From Halomicrobium urmianum (lineage in GTDB: Archaea; Halobacteriota; Halobacteria; Halobacteriales; Haloarculaceae), in contig NZ_CP084090.1 of assembly GCF_020217425.1 (NCBI RefSeq), positions 2,790,001-2,854,000 of the forward strand: a stretch of 64,000 nucleotides of DNA, in the 5' to 3' direction. The translations under genes and the position numbers were made by a program. Shown here piece after piece: positions 51,072-59,492 of the stretch. Positions within the stretch are counted from its first letter, which is position 1, and each line of letters starts with the position of its first letter. The notes beneath the pieces are model-generated. The model was not told where the DNA came from and did no database searches. It saw nothing but the letters and a program-made list of their open reading frames with translations.

Positions 51072-52190
51072 TTACCCCTCGGGATCCGGCCGCTCTCCGA
51101 GCGTCAGTTCGACCGTCCGGCGCTGACCGTCCCGGTACAGGTCCACGTCGATCGATTCGCCGGGGTCGGTCTCCAGCGCGAGAAAGGATGTGAGGTCCTG
51201 GCGGGCGCGGATCTCGGTGTCCGCCATGCGGACGATCACGTCGCCGCCGACGGGGGCCGAGACGCCGTTGACCGGGCGCGTGCCGTCGCTGCCCTGAAGG
51301 ACGCCCTCGGCCGGTCCGTCGTCAATCACCTCGTCGATGTAGACGCCGCGGGACTCGGGTACGTCGTTGGCGCGCGCGACGGGCGGCGAGACGTTCATCA
51401 GCCGTACGCCCACGTAGGAGTGGCCGAACTCACCCTCCGTGATCAGTTCAGGGATCACCCGCCGGGCCAGGGCGGCGGAGATGGCGAAGCCGATGTTGTC
51501 GCCGCCGCCGGCGTTGATGACGCCGGCGACGTCCCCGTCGAGGGTGACCAGCGGGCCCCCGCTGTTGCCGGGGTTGACCGCGGCGTCGGTCTGGATGGCG
51601 TCGGGGATCGAGAAGCCGTTGGCCGCGGCGAGCGTCCGGTCGCGGCCGCTGACGATGCCCTCCGAGACGGAACCGCCGTAGCCGAAGGGGTTGCCGATGG
51701 CGACGACCCGCTGGCCGACCGCGGGGTCCGATTTGAGCAGCGGGAGGGGTTCGGCGCCGTCCGGCAGGGCAGTCATCTCCATGACGGCGAGGTCGCTGTA
51801 GACGTCGGTCGCGAGGACCTCGGCGTTGCGCCAGCCCGAGTCCTGGAAGCGTACGCTCACGTCCGAGGCACCGGAGACGACGTGCTGGTTGGTGACGAGG
51901 TGGCGGTCGTCGTAGACGAACGCCGTCCCCTGCGCCCCGTTGCCGCCGCCGTCGTAGGTCCGGACCGAGGCGACCGAGCCGACGACCGACTCGTAGACGG
52001 CGGCGTAGGGCTCGCCGTCGACGGCCGCGTCCGCCGCGTCGCCGTCGTTCGACGCCGGGTCGTCCGCGTCTCCCGTCCCCGCGGGCGTGGACTCGCCCGT
52101 CGAGCCCGGGGACTGACAGCCGGCCGCGCTCGCGCCGCCGGCCGCCGCCAGCGACCCGAGGAAGGCGCGGCGGGACTGCTCGTGATCCAT
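51072..52190 (-). CDS. Tat-exported lipoprotein serine protease, HtrA/DegP type with PDZ
   Basis: A 372-residue protein. The twin-arginine lipoprotein signal HEQSRRAFLGSLAAAGGAS leads to lipobox SAAGC (lipidated Cys about 26). After an acidic linker is the trypsin-like domain: His in LVTNQHVVSG, Asp in YSDLAVMEM, Ser in NPGNSGGPL. One PDZ domain follows (about 255-360; SYVGVRLMNVSPPVAR...). It should degrade or refold misfolded proteins at the outer face of the membrane. ATG 52190 is preferred; an ATG three codons earlier is possible. Confidence 0.92.
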   Translation of the reverse strand: MDHEQSRRAFLGSLAAAGGASAAGCQSPGSTGESTPAGTGDADDPASNDGDAADAAVDGEPYAAVYESVVGSVASVRTYDGGGNGAQGTAFVYDDRHLVTNQHVVSGASDVSVRFQDSGWRNAEVLATDVYSDLAVMEMTALPDGAEPLPLLKSDPAVGQRVVAIGNPFGYGGSVSEGIVSGRDRTLAAANGFSIPDAIQTDAAVNPGNSGGPLVTLDGDVAGVINAGGGDNIGFAISAALARRVIPELITEGEFGHSYVGVRLMNVSPPVARANDVPESRGVYIDEVIDDGPAEGVLQGSDGTRPVNGVSAPVGGDVIVRMADTEIRARQDLTSFLALETDPGESIDVDLYRDGQRRTVELTLGERPDPEG

Positions 52191-52272
52191 GGACGCCACA
52201 CGGGCGTCGATCCGAATAAACCCCGGGCATCCGGCCGAAAGCTACAGGGTGGCGGCCACGTGACTGCTGGCA

Positions 52273-52542
52273 ATGACGAGCAAGTCGAACTCCGACGCGG
52301 TCCCCGCACCGGGCTTCGTCGTCCCGGGCGCCCGGTGCGCCCTCGAGATGGCGCTGGTCGGCCTGCTGATCGGGCTGGTCGGGCTCCCGGCCGAGAACGC
52401 GCTGTACCTGGGCGTCGTCGCGCTGGCGGCGCTGGTCGCCATGGTCGTCGTCCTCTTCTGGTCGCTCAACCGGCAGATGCGCAAGTGGATCCGGCGCGCG
52501 CAGGGCAAGCCAACGATGGCCGACGGCTCCGATCCGCGGTGA
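52273..52542 (+). CDS. Small two-helix membrane protein
   Basis: An 89-residue protein. A short hydrophilic start is followed by two hydrophobic helices (CALEMALVGLLIGLVGL and ALYLGVVALAALVAMVVVLF), then a basic segment (RQMRKWIRRAQGK), which places the C terminus in the cytoplasm. It is divergent from the HtrA protease gene, with 82 nt between starts. Family not recognised. Confidence 0.65.
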   Translation: MTSKSNSDAVPAPGFVVPGARCALEMALVGLLIGLVGLPAENALYLGVVALAALVAMVVVLFWSLNRQMRKWIRRAQGKPTMADGSDPR

Positions 52543-52644
52543 CTCGCGGCCGCTCGCCCCGCTCTCGGCCGGTCGGAGCGCGCGTTCGGATGCGCGAACC
52601 TCCTCCAACCGTTAAGTGCGCTCCGCGAGTAGCCGCGAGCGGCT

Positions 52645-53358
52645 ATGGAACTCACCTGGCACGGCCACTCCACCTGGCACGTCACGGTCGGGGACACCTC
52701 GGTGCTGATCGACCCCTTCTTCGACAACCCCAAGACCGACCTCGATCCCGCGGACGTCGAGACGCCCGACTACGTCCTCCTCACGCACGGCCACGCCGAC
52801 CACGTCGCCGACGTCGGCGAGTTCACCGACGCGACGATCGCCGGCACGCCGGAGATCGCCGCCTACGTCGAGGACGAGTACGGCGCCGATGAGACGGTCG
52901 GCTTCAACATGGGCGGCACCGTCGAACTGGGCGACGCCTTCGTGACGATGCACCGGGCGGATCACACGAACGGCCTCGAGACGGACTACGAGTACAGCGG
53001 CGGCCCGCCGGCCAGCTACGTCATCTCGGACACCAAGCCCACGCAGATCTCCGACGAGGAGTCGACGACGTTCTACCACGCCGGCGACACCGCCCTGATG
53101 ACGGAGATGCGCGACGTGATCGGACCGTTCCTCGAGCCCGACGCCGCCGCCGTGCCCGCGGGCGACCACTTCACCATGGGCCCGATGCAGGCGGCCATCG
53201 CCGTCGACTGGCTCGACGTCGACCACGCGTTCCCGATGCACTACGACACCTTCCCGCCGATCGAGATCGACACCGACCAGTTCGTCAACGAGGTCAGGGG
53301 CACCGGCAGCGACGCCGAGGTGCACGTGCTGGACGGCGACGAGACGTTCGAGCTATAG
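52645..53358 (+). CDS. UPF0173 metal-dependent hydrolase (metallo-beta-lactamase fold)
   Basis: A 237-residue protein. It starts [13 protein letters not shown], the UPF0173 signature, followed by LIDPFFDNP and the metal site [12 protein letters not shown] (HxHxDH). Further ligands lie in [18 protein letters not shown] and [11 protein letters not shown]. The family is related to UlaG-like lactonases and RNase Z-type folds; the substrate is unknown. The gene is monocistronic. Confidence 0.92.
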   Translation: MELTWHGHSTWHVTVGDTSVLIDPFFDNPKTDLDPADVETPDYVLLTHGHADHVADVGEFTDATIAGTPEIAAYVEDEYGADETVGFNMGGTVELGDAFVTMHRADHTNGLETDYEYSGGPPASYVISDTKPTQISDEESTTFYHAGDTALMTEMRDVIGPFLEPDAAAVPAGDHFTMGPMQAAIAVDWLDVDHAFPMHYDTFPPIEIDTDQFVNEVRGTGSDAEVHVLDGDETFEL

Positions 53359-53420
53359 GTTCGCCGTCGGCTGAAGGGATGCGCGGATCGACCGGCACGC
53401 GGAGTGCCGCGTCGGACAGG

Positions 53421-53425
53421 TTTTA
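53421..53425 (+). promoter_or_regulatory. TATA-like element before OsmC gene
   Basis: TTTTA is 29-33 nt upstream of the ATG at 53454. Confidence 0.4.
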
Positions 53426-53453
53426 GAGGGAGGCGGTCGACCTCCCGTACGCT

Positions 53454-53852
53454 ATGGCAGACATTCAGGTCACCAGTACGTCCGAGGAGGGCTTCACGAC
53501 GAGCAACGTCATCGACGACGAGTGGGAGCTGACCATCGACGCGCTCAGCGAGGACGGGCCGGACCCGAACCAGGTCCTCGCGGCCGACTACGCGTCCTGT
53601 TACATCCCGGCGTTCCGCGTGGCCGGCGACCAGACTGGCTACGACGACCTCGGCCGGATCGAGGTCGACGTCTCCGCGGACATCGACGAGGACGACGACC
53701 TCGAGTCGATCGCCTTCGACATCCGCGTCGAGGCCGACGTCAGCGGCGACGAGGACGAGCTGATCGAGCTGGGCGAGGAGATCTGTCACGTCCACTCGGC
53801 GCTGCGCGAGGGACTCCACGCCGACATCTCGGTCGAGGGCGACGCGTTCTAA
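53454..53852 (+). CDS. OsmC/Ohr-family peroxiredoxin-like protein
   Basis: A 132-residue protein with the OsmC fold. The two redox Cys are in YASCYIPAFRVA (about 49) and EEICHVHSAL (about 109), spaced as in OsmC/Ohr, which reduce organic hydroperoxides. The first half is acidic. Relatives are usually about 140 residues, so the gene is full length. A redox defence role is expected from the family. Confidence 0.85.
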   Translation: MADIQVTSTSEEGFTTSNVIDDEWELTIDALSEDGPDPNQVLAADYASCYIPAFRVAGDQTGYDDLGRIEVDVSADIDEDDDLESIAFDIRVEADVSGDEDELIELGEEICHVHSALREGLHADISVEGDAF

Positions 53853-53941
53853 GTCGGACGTCGCGACCGCACGCACCGTCGACCGCTACTGACGCAGTTT
53901 TTCGGGAAACGCTCATACCGGCCGCGGGCCAAGTGCCGGGC

Positions 53942-54400
53942 ATGGCCGACGACTGGACTTCGTCTATCGCCGCCGAGCGGATGGAACTGGACTCGGAGTT
54001 CAACGACCGGGTGGAAGCGTCGTCGTTCTCCAACCAGCAGTGGAACCTGGTGATGACGGCGATCGAACTGGAGATCGAGAGCCCGGACGATCCGGAGGCG
54101 GCTCAGATCGTCCCCGACACGTCGAGCCTGCCGACGATCATGCCGGAACTCGACCGCGTCGAGCAGCAGTCGATGATGGGCGGCGGTGGCGCCGACGCCG
54201 GCGGCGGCTCCAGCGGCGGCGGCCTCCTCGGCGGCGTCAAGGACGCGCTCGGGCTGGGGTCAGGGGGCGGTGACGACGAGCGCATCGAGGAGGCCGAGGA
54301 CCTCGCCGAGCAGTACTGCGAGCGGCTACAGGAGAAACTCGAGTCGAGCGGACGCTGGGACGGCGTCCGGAGTCGGGCCGCGGGCAACTCGCCGGAGTGA
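53942..54400 (+). CDS. DUF5799 family protein
   Basis: A 152-residue acidic protein. It begins MADDWTSSIAAERMELDSEF, the recognisable start of haloarchaeal DUF5799. A methionine- and glycine-rich linker (MMGGGGADAGGGSSGGGLLGG) leads to an amphipathic C-terminal helix. No function is known. ATG 53942 follows a non-coding spacer after the OsmC gene. Confidence 0.8.
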   Translation: MADDWTSSIAAERMELDSEFNDRVEASSFSNQQWNLVMTAIELEIESPDDPEAAQIVPDTSSLPTIMPELDRVEQQSMMGGGGADAGGGSSGGGLLGGVKDALGLGSGGGDDERIEEAEDLAEQYCERLQEKLESSGRWDGVRSRAAGNSPE

Positions 54401-54428
54401 GGACTGGTCGGATCGGTCGAGTCGACCG

Positions 54429-54512
54429 TCAGATCTCGTCGGAGGACTCGTCCTCGATCCGGAGGTCGTCGAGCCGGTCGATCGTCTCCTGGTCGAGTTC
54501 GACGCTGGGCAT
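54429..54512 (-). CDS. 27-residue microprotein, truncated homologue of a small haloarchaeal family
   Basis: ATG 54512 opens a frame of 27 codons: MPSVELDQETIDRLDDLRI then EDESSDEI and TGA. This matches the N-terminal two thirds of a small haloarchaeal family with consensus like MPSVxLDEETxxRLDxLRVEDESYDELVxELINIYEA (from memory, DUF7557), where the C-terminal helix is missing here. It may be a short functional antitoxin-like form or a truncated remnant. The start codon overlaps the outer arm boundary of a nested palindrome. Confidence 0.5.
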   Translation of the reverse strand: MPSVELDQETIDRLDDLRIEDESSDEI

Positions 54513-54513
54513 A

Positions 54514-54593
54514 TAGTAGAAATTGAACGCACTGACACACTCGAGGGGCACCCCGGGTGCCCCTCGATGTGTAAATAGTTTCAATTTCTACTA
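54514..54593. repeat. 80-bp nested palindrome
   Basis: Outer perfect 14-bp arms TAGTAGAAATTGAA (54514-54527) and its complement (54580-54593) enclose an inner 13-bp stem TCGAGGGGCACCC (54541-54553) with its complement (54555-54567) around one central base. The arms are AT-rich and the inner stem GC-rich. The left arm lies directly before the ATG at 54512, so it can also serve as that gene's promoter. Confidence 0.8.
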
Positions 54594-54730
54594 CAGTCGG
54601 CGAGAGTAGCGGTACCTACGTGACGGTTCGGAGGTCGCAGCGGCGGGCCGGACGTAGCAGATGCGACGACGATCGATAGAAAACGATCAACTCCGAAAGC
54701 GATATGTGAGCGTTAACGGTAGGGGGAGGT

Positions 54731-55513
54731 ATGCGATCCGTCGCGGATTCCCCCGTCACGCGGGACGGCAAGGCGCTCGTACTGGCACACGATCACGGCC
54801 TCGAACACGGTCCCAAGCAGTTCGCGGGCGTCGAGGAGCGCCTCGATCCGACCGAAGTCTTCGAGATGGCCACGCACGACGCCGTGACGGCGCTGGCCGT
54901 CGGCAAGGGCCTGACCGAGACCTACTATCCCAGCTACGACGATCAGGTGAACCTGCTGGCGAAACTCAACGGCGGCTCGGACCTGTGGATGGGCGAGCCC
55001 TACTCGCCGCACAACTGGTCCGTCGAGTACGCCGAGGAACTGGGCGCCGACGCCGTCGGCTACACCATCTATCCCGGCGTCAACAAGGAGCCCGAGATGT
55101 TCGAGGACTTCCGCCCGGTCCAGGAGGAGGCCCGCGAGCGCGACATCCCGATCGCCATGTGGTCCTACCCGCGCGGCCAGGCCATCAAGGAGCACCGCTC
55201 CCGCGACGTCATCGCCTACGCCGCCCGGATCGCCCACGAACTGGGCGCCGACTTCGCGAAGGTGAAGTACCCGCGCAGCCAGGAGGCCATGGCCCACGCC
55301 GTCGACTCCGCGGCCGCCACGAAGGTCCTGCTCTCGGGCGGCTCGAAGACCTCCGACCGCGACTTCCTCGAACTCGTCGAGTCCTGCATGGAGGCGGGCG
55401 TCGAGGGACTGGCCGTCGGCCGCAACGTCTGGCAGCGCGAGAATCCCTACGAGATCCTCGACATGCTCGAGGCGGTCGTCTTCGAGGGGGCCAGCGCAGA
55501 CGACGTCCTGTGA
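54731..55513 (+). CDS. Class I fructose-1,6-bisphosphate aldolase, archaeal (FbaB/DhnA) type
   Basis: A 260-residue TIM-barrel aldolase. LAHDHGLEHGPKQF near the N terminus and ADFAKVKYPRS with the Schiff-base Lys at position 177 match the archaeal class I family, and LLSGGSKTSDRDFL with GLAVGRNVWQRENP binds phosphate. It cleaves fructose bisphosphate to triose phosphates. A strong GGGGGAGG lies just before the ATG, unusual in this largely leaderless region. The next gene, a PfkB kinase, starts 2 nt after the stop. Confidence 0.9.
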   Translation: MRSVADSPVTRDGKALVLAHDHGLEHGPKQFAGVEERLDPTEVFEMATHDAVTALAVGKGLTETYYPSYDDQVNLLAKLNGGSDLWMGEPYSPHNWSVEYAEELGADAVGYTIYPGVNKEPEMFEDFRPVQEEARERDIPIAMWSYPRGQAIKEHRSRDVIAYAARIAHELGADFAKVKYPRSQEAMAHAVDSAAATKVLLSGGSKTSDRDFLELVESCMEAGVEGLAVGRNVWQRENPYEILDMLEAVVFEGASADDVL

Positions 55514-55515
55514 CG

Positions 55516-56631
55516 ATGGACGAGGAGACGGCCGACGCGGCCTCGCTTGCCGGCGAGCAGTTCCCCGAGGCGGTCGACGGCGGGCGCGTCGTGTTCGGCT
55601 TCGACGGCTACGTCGACCGCGTGCGCGAGGTCGTCGCCGACCGCCACGACCCGGAGCACTACGACCGGCTGGACACGCTGGCGGAGTTCGGCGGTCGCGT
55701 GAACCGCTCCGTCGAGGCCGACAGCTCGCTGTCCTTCGAGTGGCTCCAGCGGGGGACGCGCACCGGCGGCCACACCAGTCACCTCTCGCGCGTGTTCGGC
55801 ACCTGGGGGTTCGATCCCGTCATGATCGGGATGTACGGCCGCCCCGAGCTCGACGTCTTCGCCGAGGAGTTCGCCGAGTACGAGCGTCACACCCTCGGCG
55901 AGCCCGGCTACACCGACGCCGTCGAGTTCGACGACGGCAAGCTGATGATCATGGAGCTCGGGGACACGAAGGACCTCGACTGGAAGCGCCTGCTCGAGAC
56001 GGTCGACCGCGAGACGCTGGCCGACCGCCTCGACGGCGCCGACCTGCTCGGGACGGGCTACTGGGCCGAGACGCCCGACCTGCCCGACGTCCTCGACGGG
56101 CTGCGCGACCTCTGGGACGAACTCGACGACCCGCCGGAGACGGTGCTCGTGGACCCGGGCGACGTCCGGAAGCTCGACCGCGACCGCCTGCGGGCCGGCC
56201 GGGACGCGCTCGGCCGCCTGGACGACGTCGCGCGGGTCGTCGTCTCGGCCAACCGCGCAGAGACGAAGCTGCTCGCCGAGATCTTCGGCGACGGCGTGCC
56301 CGAGGACGCCGACGCCGCCACCGACGCCGAGGCGGTCGCCGACGCCGTCGACGCCGAGCTCGTGGTCAGCCACGGCGTCGACCGCTCCGTCGTAGTCGGC
56401 CCGTCGGGCACGACGGGCGTCGCCGTCCCGAAGGTCGACGAGCCCGAACTGACGACGAGTTCGGGCGACCACTTTAACGCCGGCCTGGCGCTCGGGCTGG
56501 TCGAGGGGATGGACCCCGCGGCCGCCGTCGTCGTCGGCAACGCCGTCGCCGGCCAGTTCGTCCGGACGGGCGAGTCGCCGACGTTCGACGCGGTCAGCTC
56601 GTTCGTCGAGCGCTACGAAGCAAAGTTCTGA
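55516..56631 (+). CDS. PfkB-family carbohydrate kinase, uncharacterised subgroup
   Basis: A 371-residue ribokinase-fold protein. FGFDGYVDRVREVV replaces the usual N-terminal strand. RTGGHTSHLSRVFGTWGFDP corresponds to the GGxxxN sugar-binding region. TTSSGDHFNAGLALGL (about 313-328) is the PfkB signature 2 with catalytic Asp in GDHFNAG. It differs from fruK downstream and lacks a typical GGKG motif. Tight coupling to the aldolase (2-nt gap) suggests a sugar or sugar-phosphate substrate entering at the aldolase step; the exact substrate is unknown. Confidence 0.82.
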   Translation: MDEETADAASLAGEQFPEAVDGGRVVFGFDGYVDRVREVVADRHDPEHYDRLDTLAEFGGRVNRSVEADSSLSFEWLQRGTRTGGHTSHLSRVFGTWGFDPVMIGMYGRPELDVFAEEFAEYERHTLGEPGYTDAVEFDDGKLMIMELGDTKDLDWKRLLETVDRETLADRLDGADLLGTGYWAETPDLPDVLDGLRDLWDELDDPPETVLVDPGDVRKLDRDRLRAGRDALGRLDDVARVVVSANRAETKLLAEIFGDGVPEDADAATDAEAVADAVDAELVVSHGVDRSVVVGPSGTTGVAVPKVDEPELTTSSGDHFNAGLALGLVEGMDPAAAVVVGNAVAGQFVRTGESPTFDAVSSFVERYEAKF

Positions 56632-56695
56632 CGGCCCGAGCCGTCTCTCGTTCCGACGGCCCGAGCCGTCCCTTTTCGCGATATCTGAGACGGTT

Positions 56696-57604
56696 CTACA
56701 GGCGCCGCGTCTCGACCGCGTCGCGGTCCTCGTCGAGGCCCTCGAAGTCGGGGACGCTCGTTCCGGCCCGCTGGACCACGCGCGTCGCGACGGCGACCCC
56801 GTTCCTGAGCGCGGCCTCGTCGGACTCCCCGCGGTCCAGCGCCGCCAGTACGCCCGTCAGCATCGCGTCGCCGGCGCCGACCGTGTCGACGACGTCGACG
56901 TCGAACGCCTCGGCGAACACGACGCCGTCCGGACCTGCGAGCAGAGCGCCCTCGCCCCCCAGCGAGGCGACGACGCGCTCGAAGCCACCGTCGCGCAGCC
57001 GGCGCGCGGCGTCGGCGCACTCGGCGATCGTCTCGACGTCGGCGCCGGTCGCCGCGGCCAGTTCCTCTCGGTTGGGCTTGGCGAGGTCGTACTCCCCGTC
57101 GAGCGCGGCGAGCACGTCCCCGCCCACGTCGACGGCGGTCCGCCACTCGCCTGCCCCGGCGATTCGGTCGATGGCGTCGGGATCCAGTCCCGGCGGGAGG
57201 CTGCCCCCGACGAGCACGCGGTCGGGGCCGTGCGAGCGGACGGCGTCCGCTAGGTCGTCGACGACGGACGGCGCCACGTCCGGGCCGTTCTGGTTCAGCT
57301 TGTACTCCTCGCCCCCGGCCAGTGCGGTCGTGTTCAGCCGGGTGGGCTCGTCGATGTCGACGAAGTCGGTGGCGAACCCGTCGTCGGCCAGCGCGTCGCG
57401 GATGAACGTGCCCGTGAAGCCGCCGAGCAGGCCCGTCGCGACGGTGTCGGCGTCCAGCGCGTCGAGGTACTGGGAGACGTTGATGCCCTTGCCGCCGGCG
57501 TCGAAGCGGGCGTCGGTCGCGCGGCTGACTGCCCCCGGCGTCAGCGACTCGGCGAAGGTCATCGTCTGGTCGACCGCCGGGTTGAACGTGACGGTCAGGA
57601 TCAC
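56696..57604 (-). CDS. fruK: 1-phosphofructokinase (PfkB family)
   Basis: A 302-residue kinase: MILTVTFNPAVDQT, RFDAGGKGINVSQYL, LVGGSLPPG, LAKPNREEL and DTVGAGDAMLTGVL are all typical of 1-phosphofructokinase. It phosphorylates fructose 1-phosphate to the 1,6-bisphosphate used by the aldolase in the convergent operon. The ATG overlaps the stop codon region of the GlpR gene by four bases, so regulator and kinase are cotranscribed. PTS components are not in this window. Confidence 0.9.
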   Translation of the reverse strand: MILTVTFNPAVDQTMTFAESLTPGAVSRATDARFDAGGKGINVSQYLDALDADTVATGLLGGFTGTFIRDALADDGFATDFVDIDEPTRLNTTALAGGEEYKLNQNGPDVAPSVVDDLADAVRSHGPDRVLVGGSLPPGLDPDAIDRIAGAGEWRTAVDVGGDVLAALDGEYDLAKPNREELAAATGADVETIAECADAARRLRDGGFERVVASLGGEGALLAGPDGVVFAEAFDVDVVDTVGAGDAMLTGVLAALDRGESDEAALRNGVAVATRVVQRAGTSVPDFEGLDEDRDAVETRRL

Positions 57605-58362
57605 TCGTCGACCTCCGCGACGGAGACGCCGCTGTCTTCGAGGGCGGCCCTGAGGTCGCCCACGGGGGCCTCGTCGGTCACGAGCACGTCCACGTCGGCC
57701 AAGTCCGCGAAGGTGACGTAGGACTGCTCCCCGAACTTCGAGCGGTCGGCGATCAGGACGACGCGGCTGGCCCGCTCGACCATCAGCGACTTGACCGCGG
57801 CCTCGTCCTCGTCCGGCGTCGTCAGCCCCGACGGGAGCACCGAGTTCGTCCCCAGGAAGAGAAGGTCGATGTGGCGCCGCTCGAGGAACGTCTCCGTCGA
57901 GGGGCCGACCAGTGCACGCGTCCGCGGGCGCAGTCGCCCGCCCGTGACCGACACGTCGATGCCCCGCTCCATCAGGGCGGTCGCCAGCTCCGGCATGTTC
58001 GTGACGGCGTCGAGCACGGCGTCGGCGGGCACCGCCCGCGCGAGCGCCATCGTCGTCGTGCCGGCGTCGAAGCAGACGACCTGATCGTCCCTGATCTCCT
58101 CGACCGCGCGGTCGGCGATGGCCTCCTTCGCGTCGAGGCGCTGTACCTCTCGCTGTCCGTAGGACCGCTCCCGGCCGACCGAGGAGACCGGGACGGCCCC
58201 GCCGTGGGACCGCTCGACCTGTCCCTCGTCTTCGAGCTCCTGCAGGTCGCGGCGGATCGTCGCCTTGGAGAAGTCGAGTTCGGAGGCGAGTTCGGCGACC
58301 GAGCAGCCGTCACGCTCGGTGACGAGCTCGACGATCCGTCGCCTGCGCTCCGCTGGTAGCAT
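57601..58362 (-). CDS. glpR: DeoR-family transcriptional regulator, GlpR type
   Basis: A 253-residue repressor. The DeoR winged helix (LPAERRRRIVELVTERDGCS, FSKATIRRDLQELEDEGQVE) is followed by a sugar-phosphate-sensing DeoRC domain with FDAGTTTMALARAV, and LFLGTNSV then GLTTPDEDEAAVKSLMV. GlpR of haloarchaea represses fructose and glycerol genes. It overlaps fruK by four bases. Three GTTTCT repeats with 19-bp spacing lie upstream and may be its operator. Confidence 0.9.
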   Translation of the reverse strand: MLPAERRRRIVELVTERDGCSVAELASELDFSKATIRRDLQELEDEGQVERSHGGAVPVSSVGRERSYGQREVQRLDAKEAIADRAVEEIRDDQVVCFDAGTTTMALARAVPADAVLDAVTNMPELATALMERGIDVSVTGGRLRPRTRALVGPSTETFLERRHIDLLFLGTNSVLPSGLTTPDEDEAAVKSLMVERASRVVLIADRSKFGEQSYVTFADLADVDVLVTDEAPVGDLRAALEDSGVSVAEVDE

Positions 58363-58393
58363 TGGCGGCGGTTTGTCGCCCCGCGACTTACGC

Positions 58394-58437
58394 GTTTCTA
58401 TCGTTCCCGTTCGTTTCTGCTCGGACTGATTGTTTCT
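58394..58437 (-). promoter_or_regulatory. Three direct GTTTCT repeats at 19-bp spacing upstream of glpR
   Basis: GTTTCT (AGAAAC on the minus strand) starts at 58394, 58413 and 58432, with a degenerate GGTTCT at 58442. They sit 32-75 nt upstream of the glpR ATG, just above a possible TATA (GTAAGTCG at about 58384-58391, minus-strand sense). Regular spacing close to two helical turns suggests an operator. Confidence 0.4.
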
Positions 58438-58462
58438 GAACGGTTCTATGCGAACGGCGGGC

Positions 58463-59443
58463 TCAGAGCCGATCCAGCACGGCCGCCGTCACGTCCTCCG
58501 TCCCGGCGTCGCCGCCCAGGTCCGGCGTCCGTGGTCCCTCCGCGAGGACGTCCTCGACGGCCGTCCTGACGCGGTCGGCCTCGTCGCCGTAGTCGAGGTG
58601 GTCCAGCAGCATGGCCGCCGAGAGGAGCATCGCCGAGGGGTTCGCGACGCCCTCGCCGGCGATGTCCGGTGCCGATCCGTGAACCGGCTCGAAGAGCGCG
58701 TTGTCCGCACCGACGTTGGCGCTCGGGAGGAGGCCGAGTCCGCCAACGAGGCCCGCTGCCAGGTCCGACAGCATGTCGCCCGCGAGGTTCGGGCAGATGA
58801 CAACGCCGTAGTCCTCCGGGTGCATCACTAGGTGCATCGCCAGCGCGTCCATCAGCGCGGTGTCGTAGTCGACGTCGAAGGAGTCGCCGACCTCCTCGGC
58901 GACCTCCAGGAACAGCCCGTCAGTCTCGCGCATGACGTTGGCCTTGTGGGCGATGGTGACGTTCTCGAAGCCGTTCTGCTTCGCGTACCGGAAGCCGAAC
59001 TCCGCGATCTCGCGGGAGGCGTCCTCGGTGACCACGCGGGTCAGCGTCCGGACGCCGTCGTGGACCTCCGCCTCGATGCCGGAGTAGACGCCCTCGGTGT
59101 TCTCGCGGATGAAGACGAGGTCGGTGTCCGGCTGGACGGCGTCGAGCGCCGGGTACGCCCGCGCCGGGCGGACGTTCGCGAACGAGCCGACGACGTCCCG
59201 CAGCGGCAGGATCACGTCGGCCGCCGTCTCGCCCGCGGCGCCGAACAGCGTCGCGTCGGCCTCGGCCGCCAGTTCGCGGGTCTCCGCCGGCAGCGCCTCG
59301 CCGCGCTCCGCCTTCACCGCGTCGCCGGCCTCGCCCTCGACGAACTCCAGGTTCAGGTCGAGCGATTCCAGCACCTCGACCGCCGCGGGCGTGACCTCCT
59401 GCCCGATCCCGTCGCCGGGGATGACTGCGATCTCGTGAGTCAT
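58463..59443 (-). CDS. leuB: 3-isopropylmalate dehydrogenase
   Basis: A 326-residue isocitrate/isopropylmalate dehydrogenase family enzyme. [42 protein letters not shown], catalytic Lys in [14 protein letters not shown], the metal site [14 protein letters not shown] and [20 protein letters not shown], and cofactor loop [12 protein letters not shown]-x-x-VANP are present. In context of leuC/leuD it is LeuB of leucine synthesis. Last gene of the operon, following the membrane protein gene by 49 nt. Confidence 0.93.
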   Translation of the reverse strand: MTHEIAVIPGDGIGQEVTPAAVEVLESLDLNLEFVEGEAGDAVKAERGEALPAETRELAAEADATLFGAAGETAADVILPLRDVVGSFANVRPARAYPALDAVQPDTDLVFIRENTEGVYSGIEAEVHDGVRTLTRVVTEDASREIAEFGFRYAKQNGFENVTIAHKANVMRETDGLFLEVAEEVGDSFDVDYDTALMDALAMHLVMHPEDYGVVICPNLAGDMLSDLAAGLVGGLGLLPSANVGADNALFEPVHGSAPDIAGEGVANPSAMLLSAAMLLDHLDYGDEADRVRTAVEDVLAEGPRTPDLGGDAGTEDVTAAVLDRL

Positions 59444-59492
59444 GCGCGTAGGTCCCGCCGGGGCCGAAAAGAGCGTGTCGATATCCGCGGTG

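Noticed and set aside
54578-54593. GTTTCAATTTCTACTA resembles Cas12a-type CRISPR repeats
   Set aside because: Only one copy pair exists, arranged as an inverted palindrome, with no spacers and no cas genes in the window; the similarity is coincidental.
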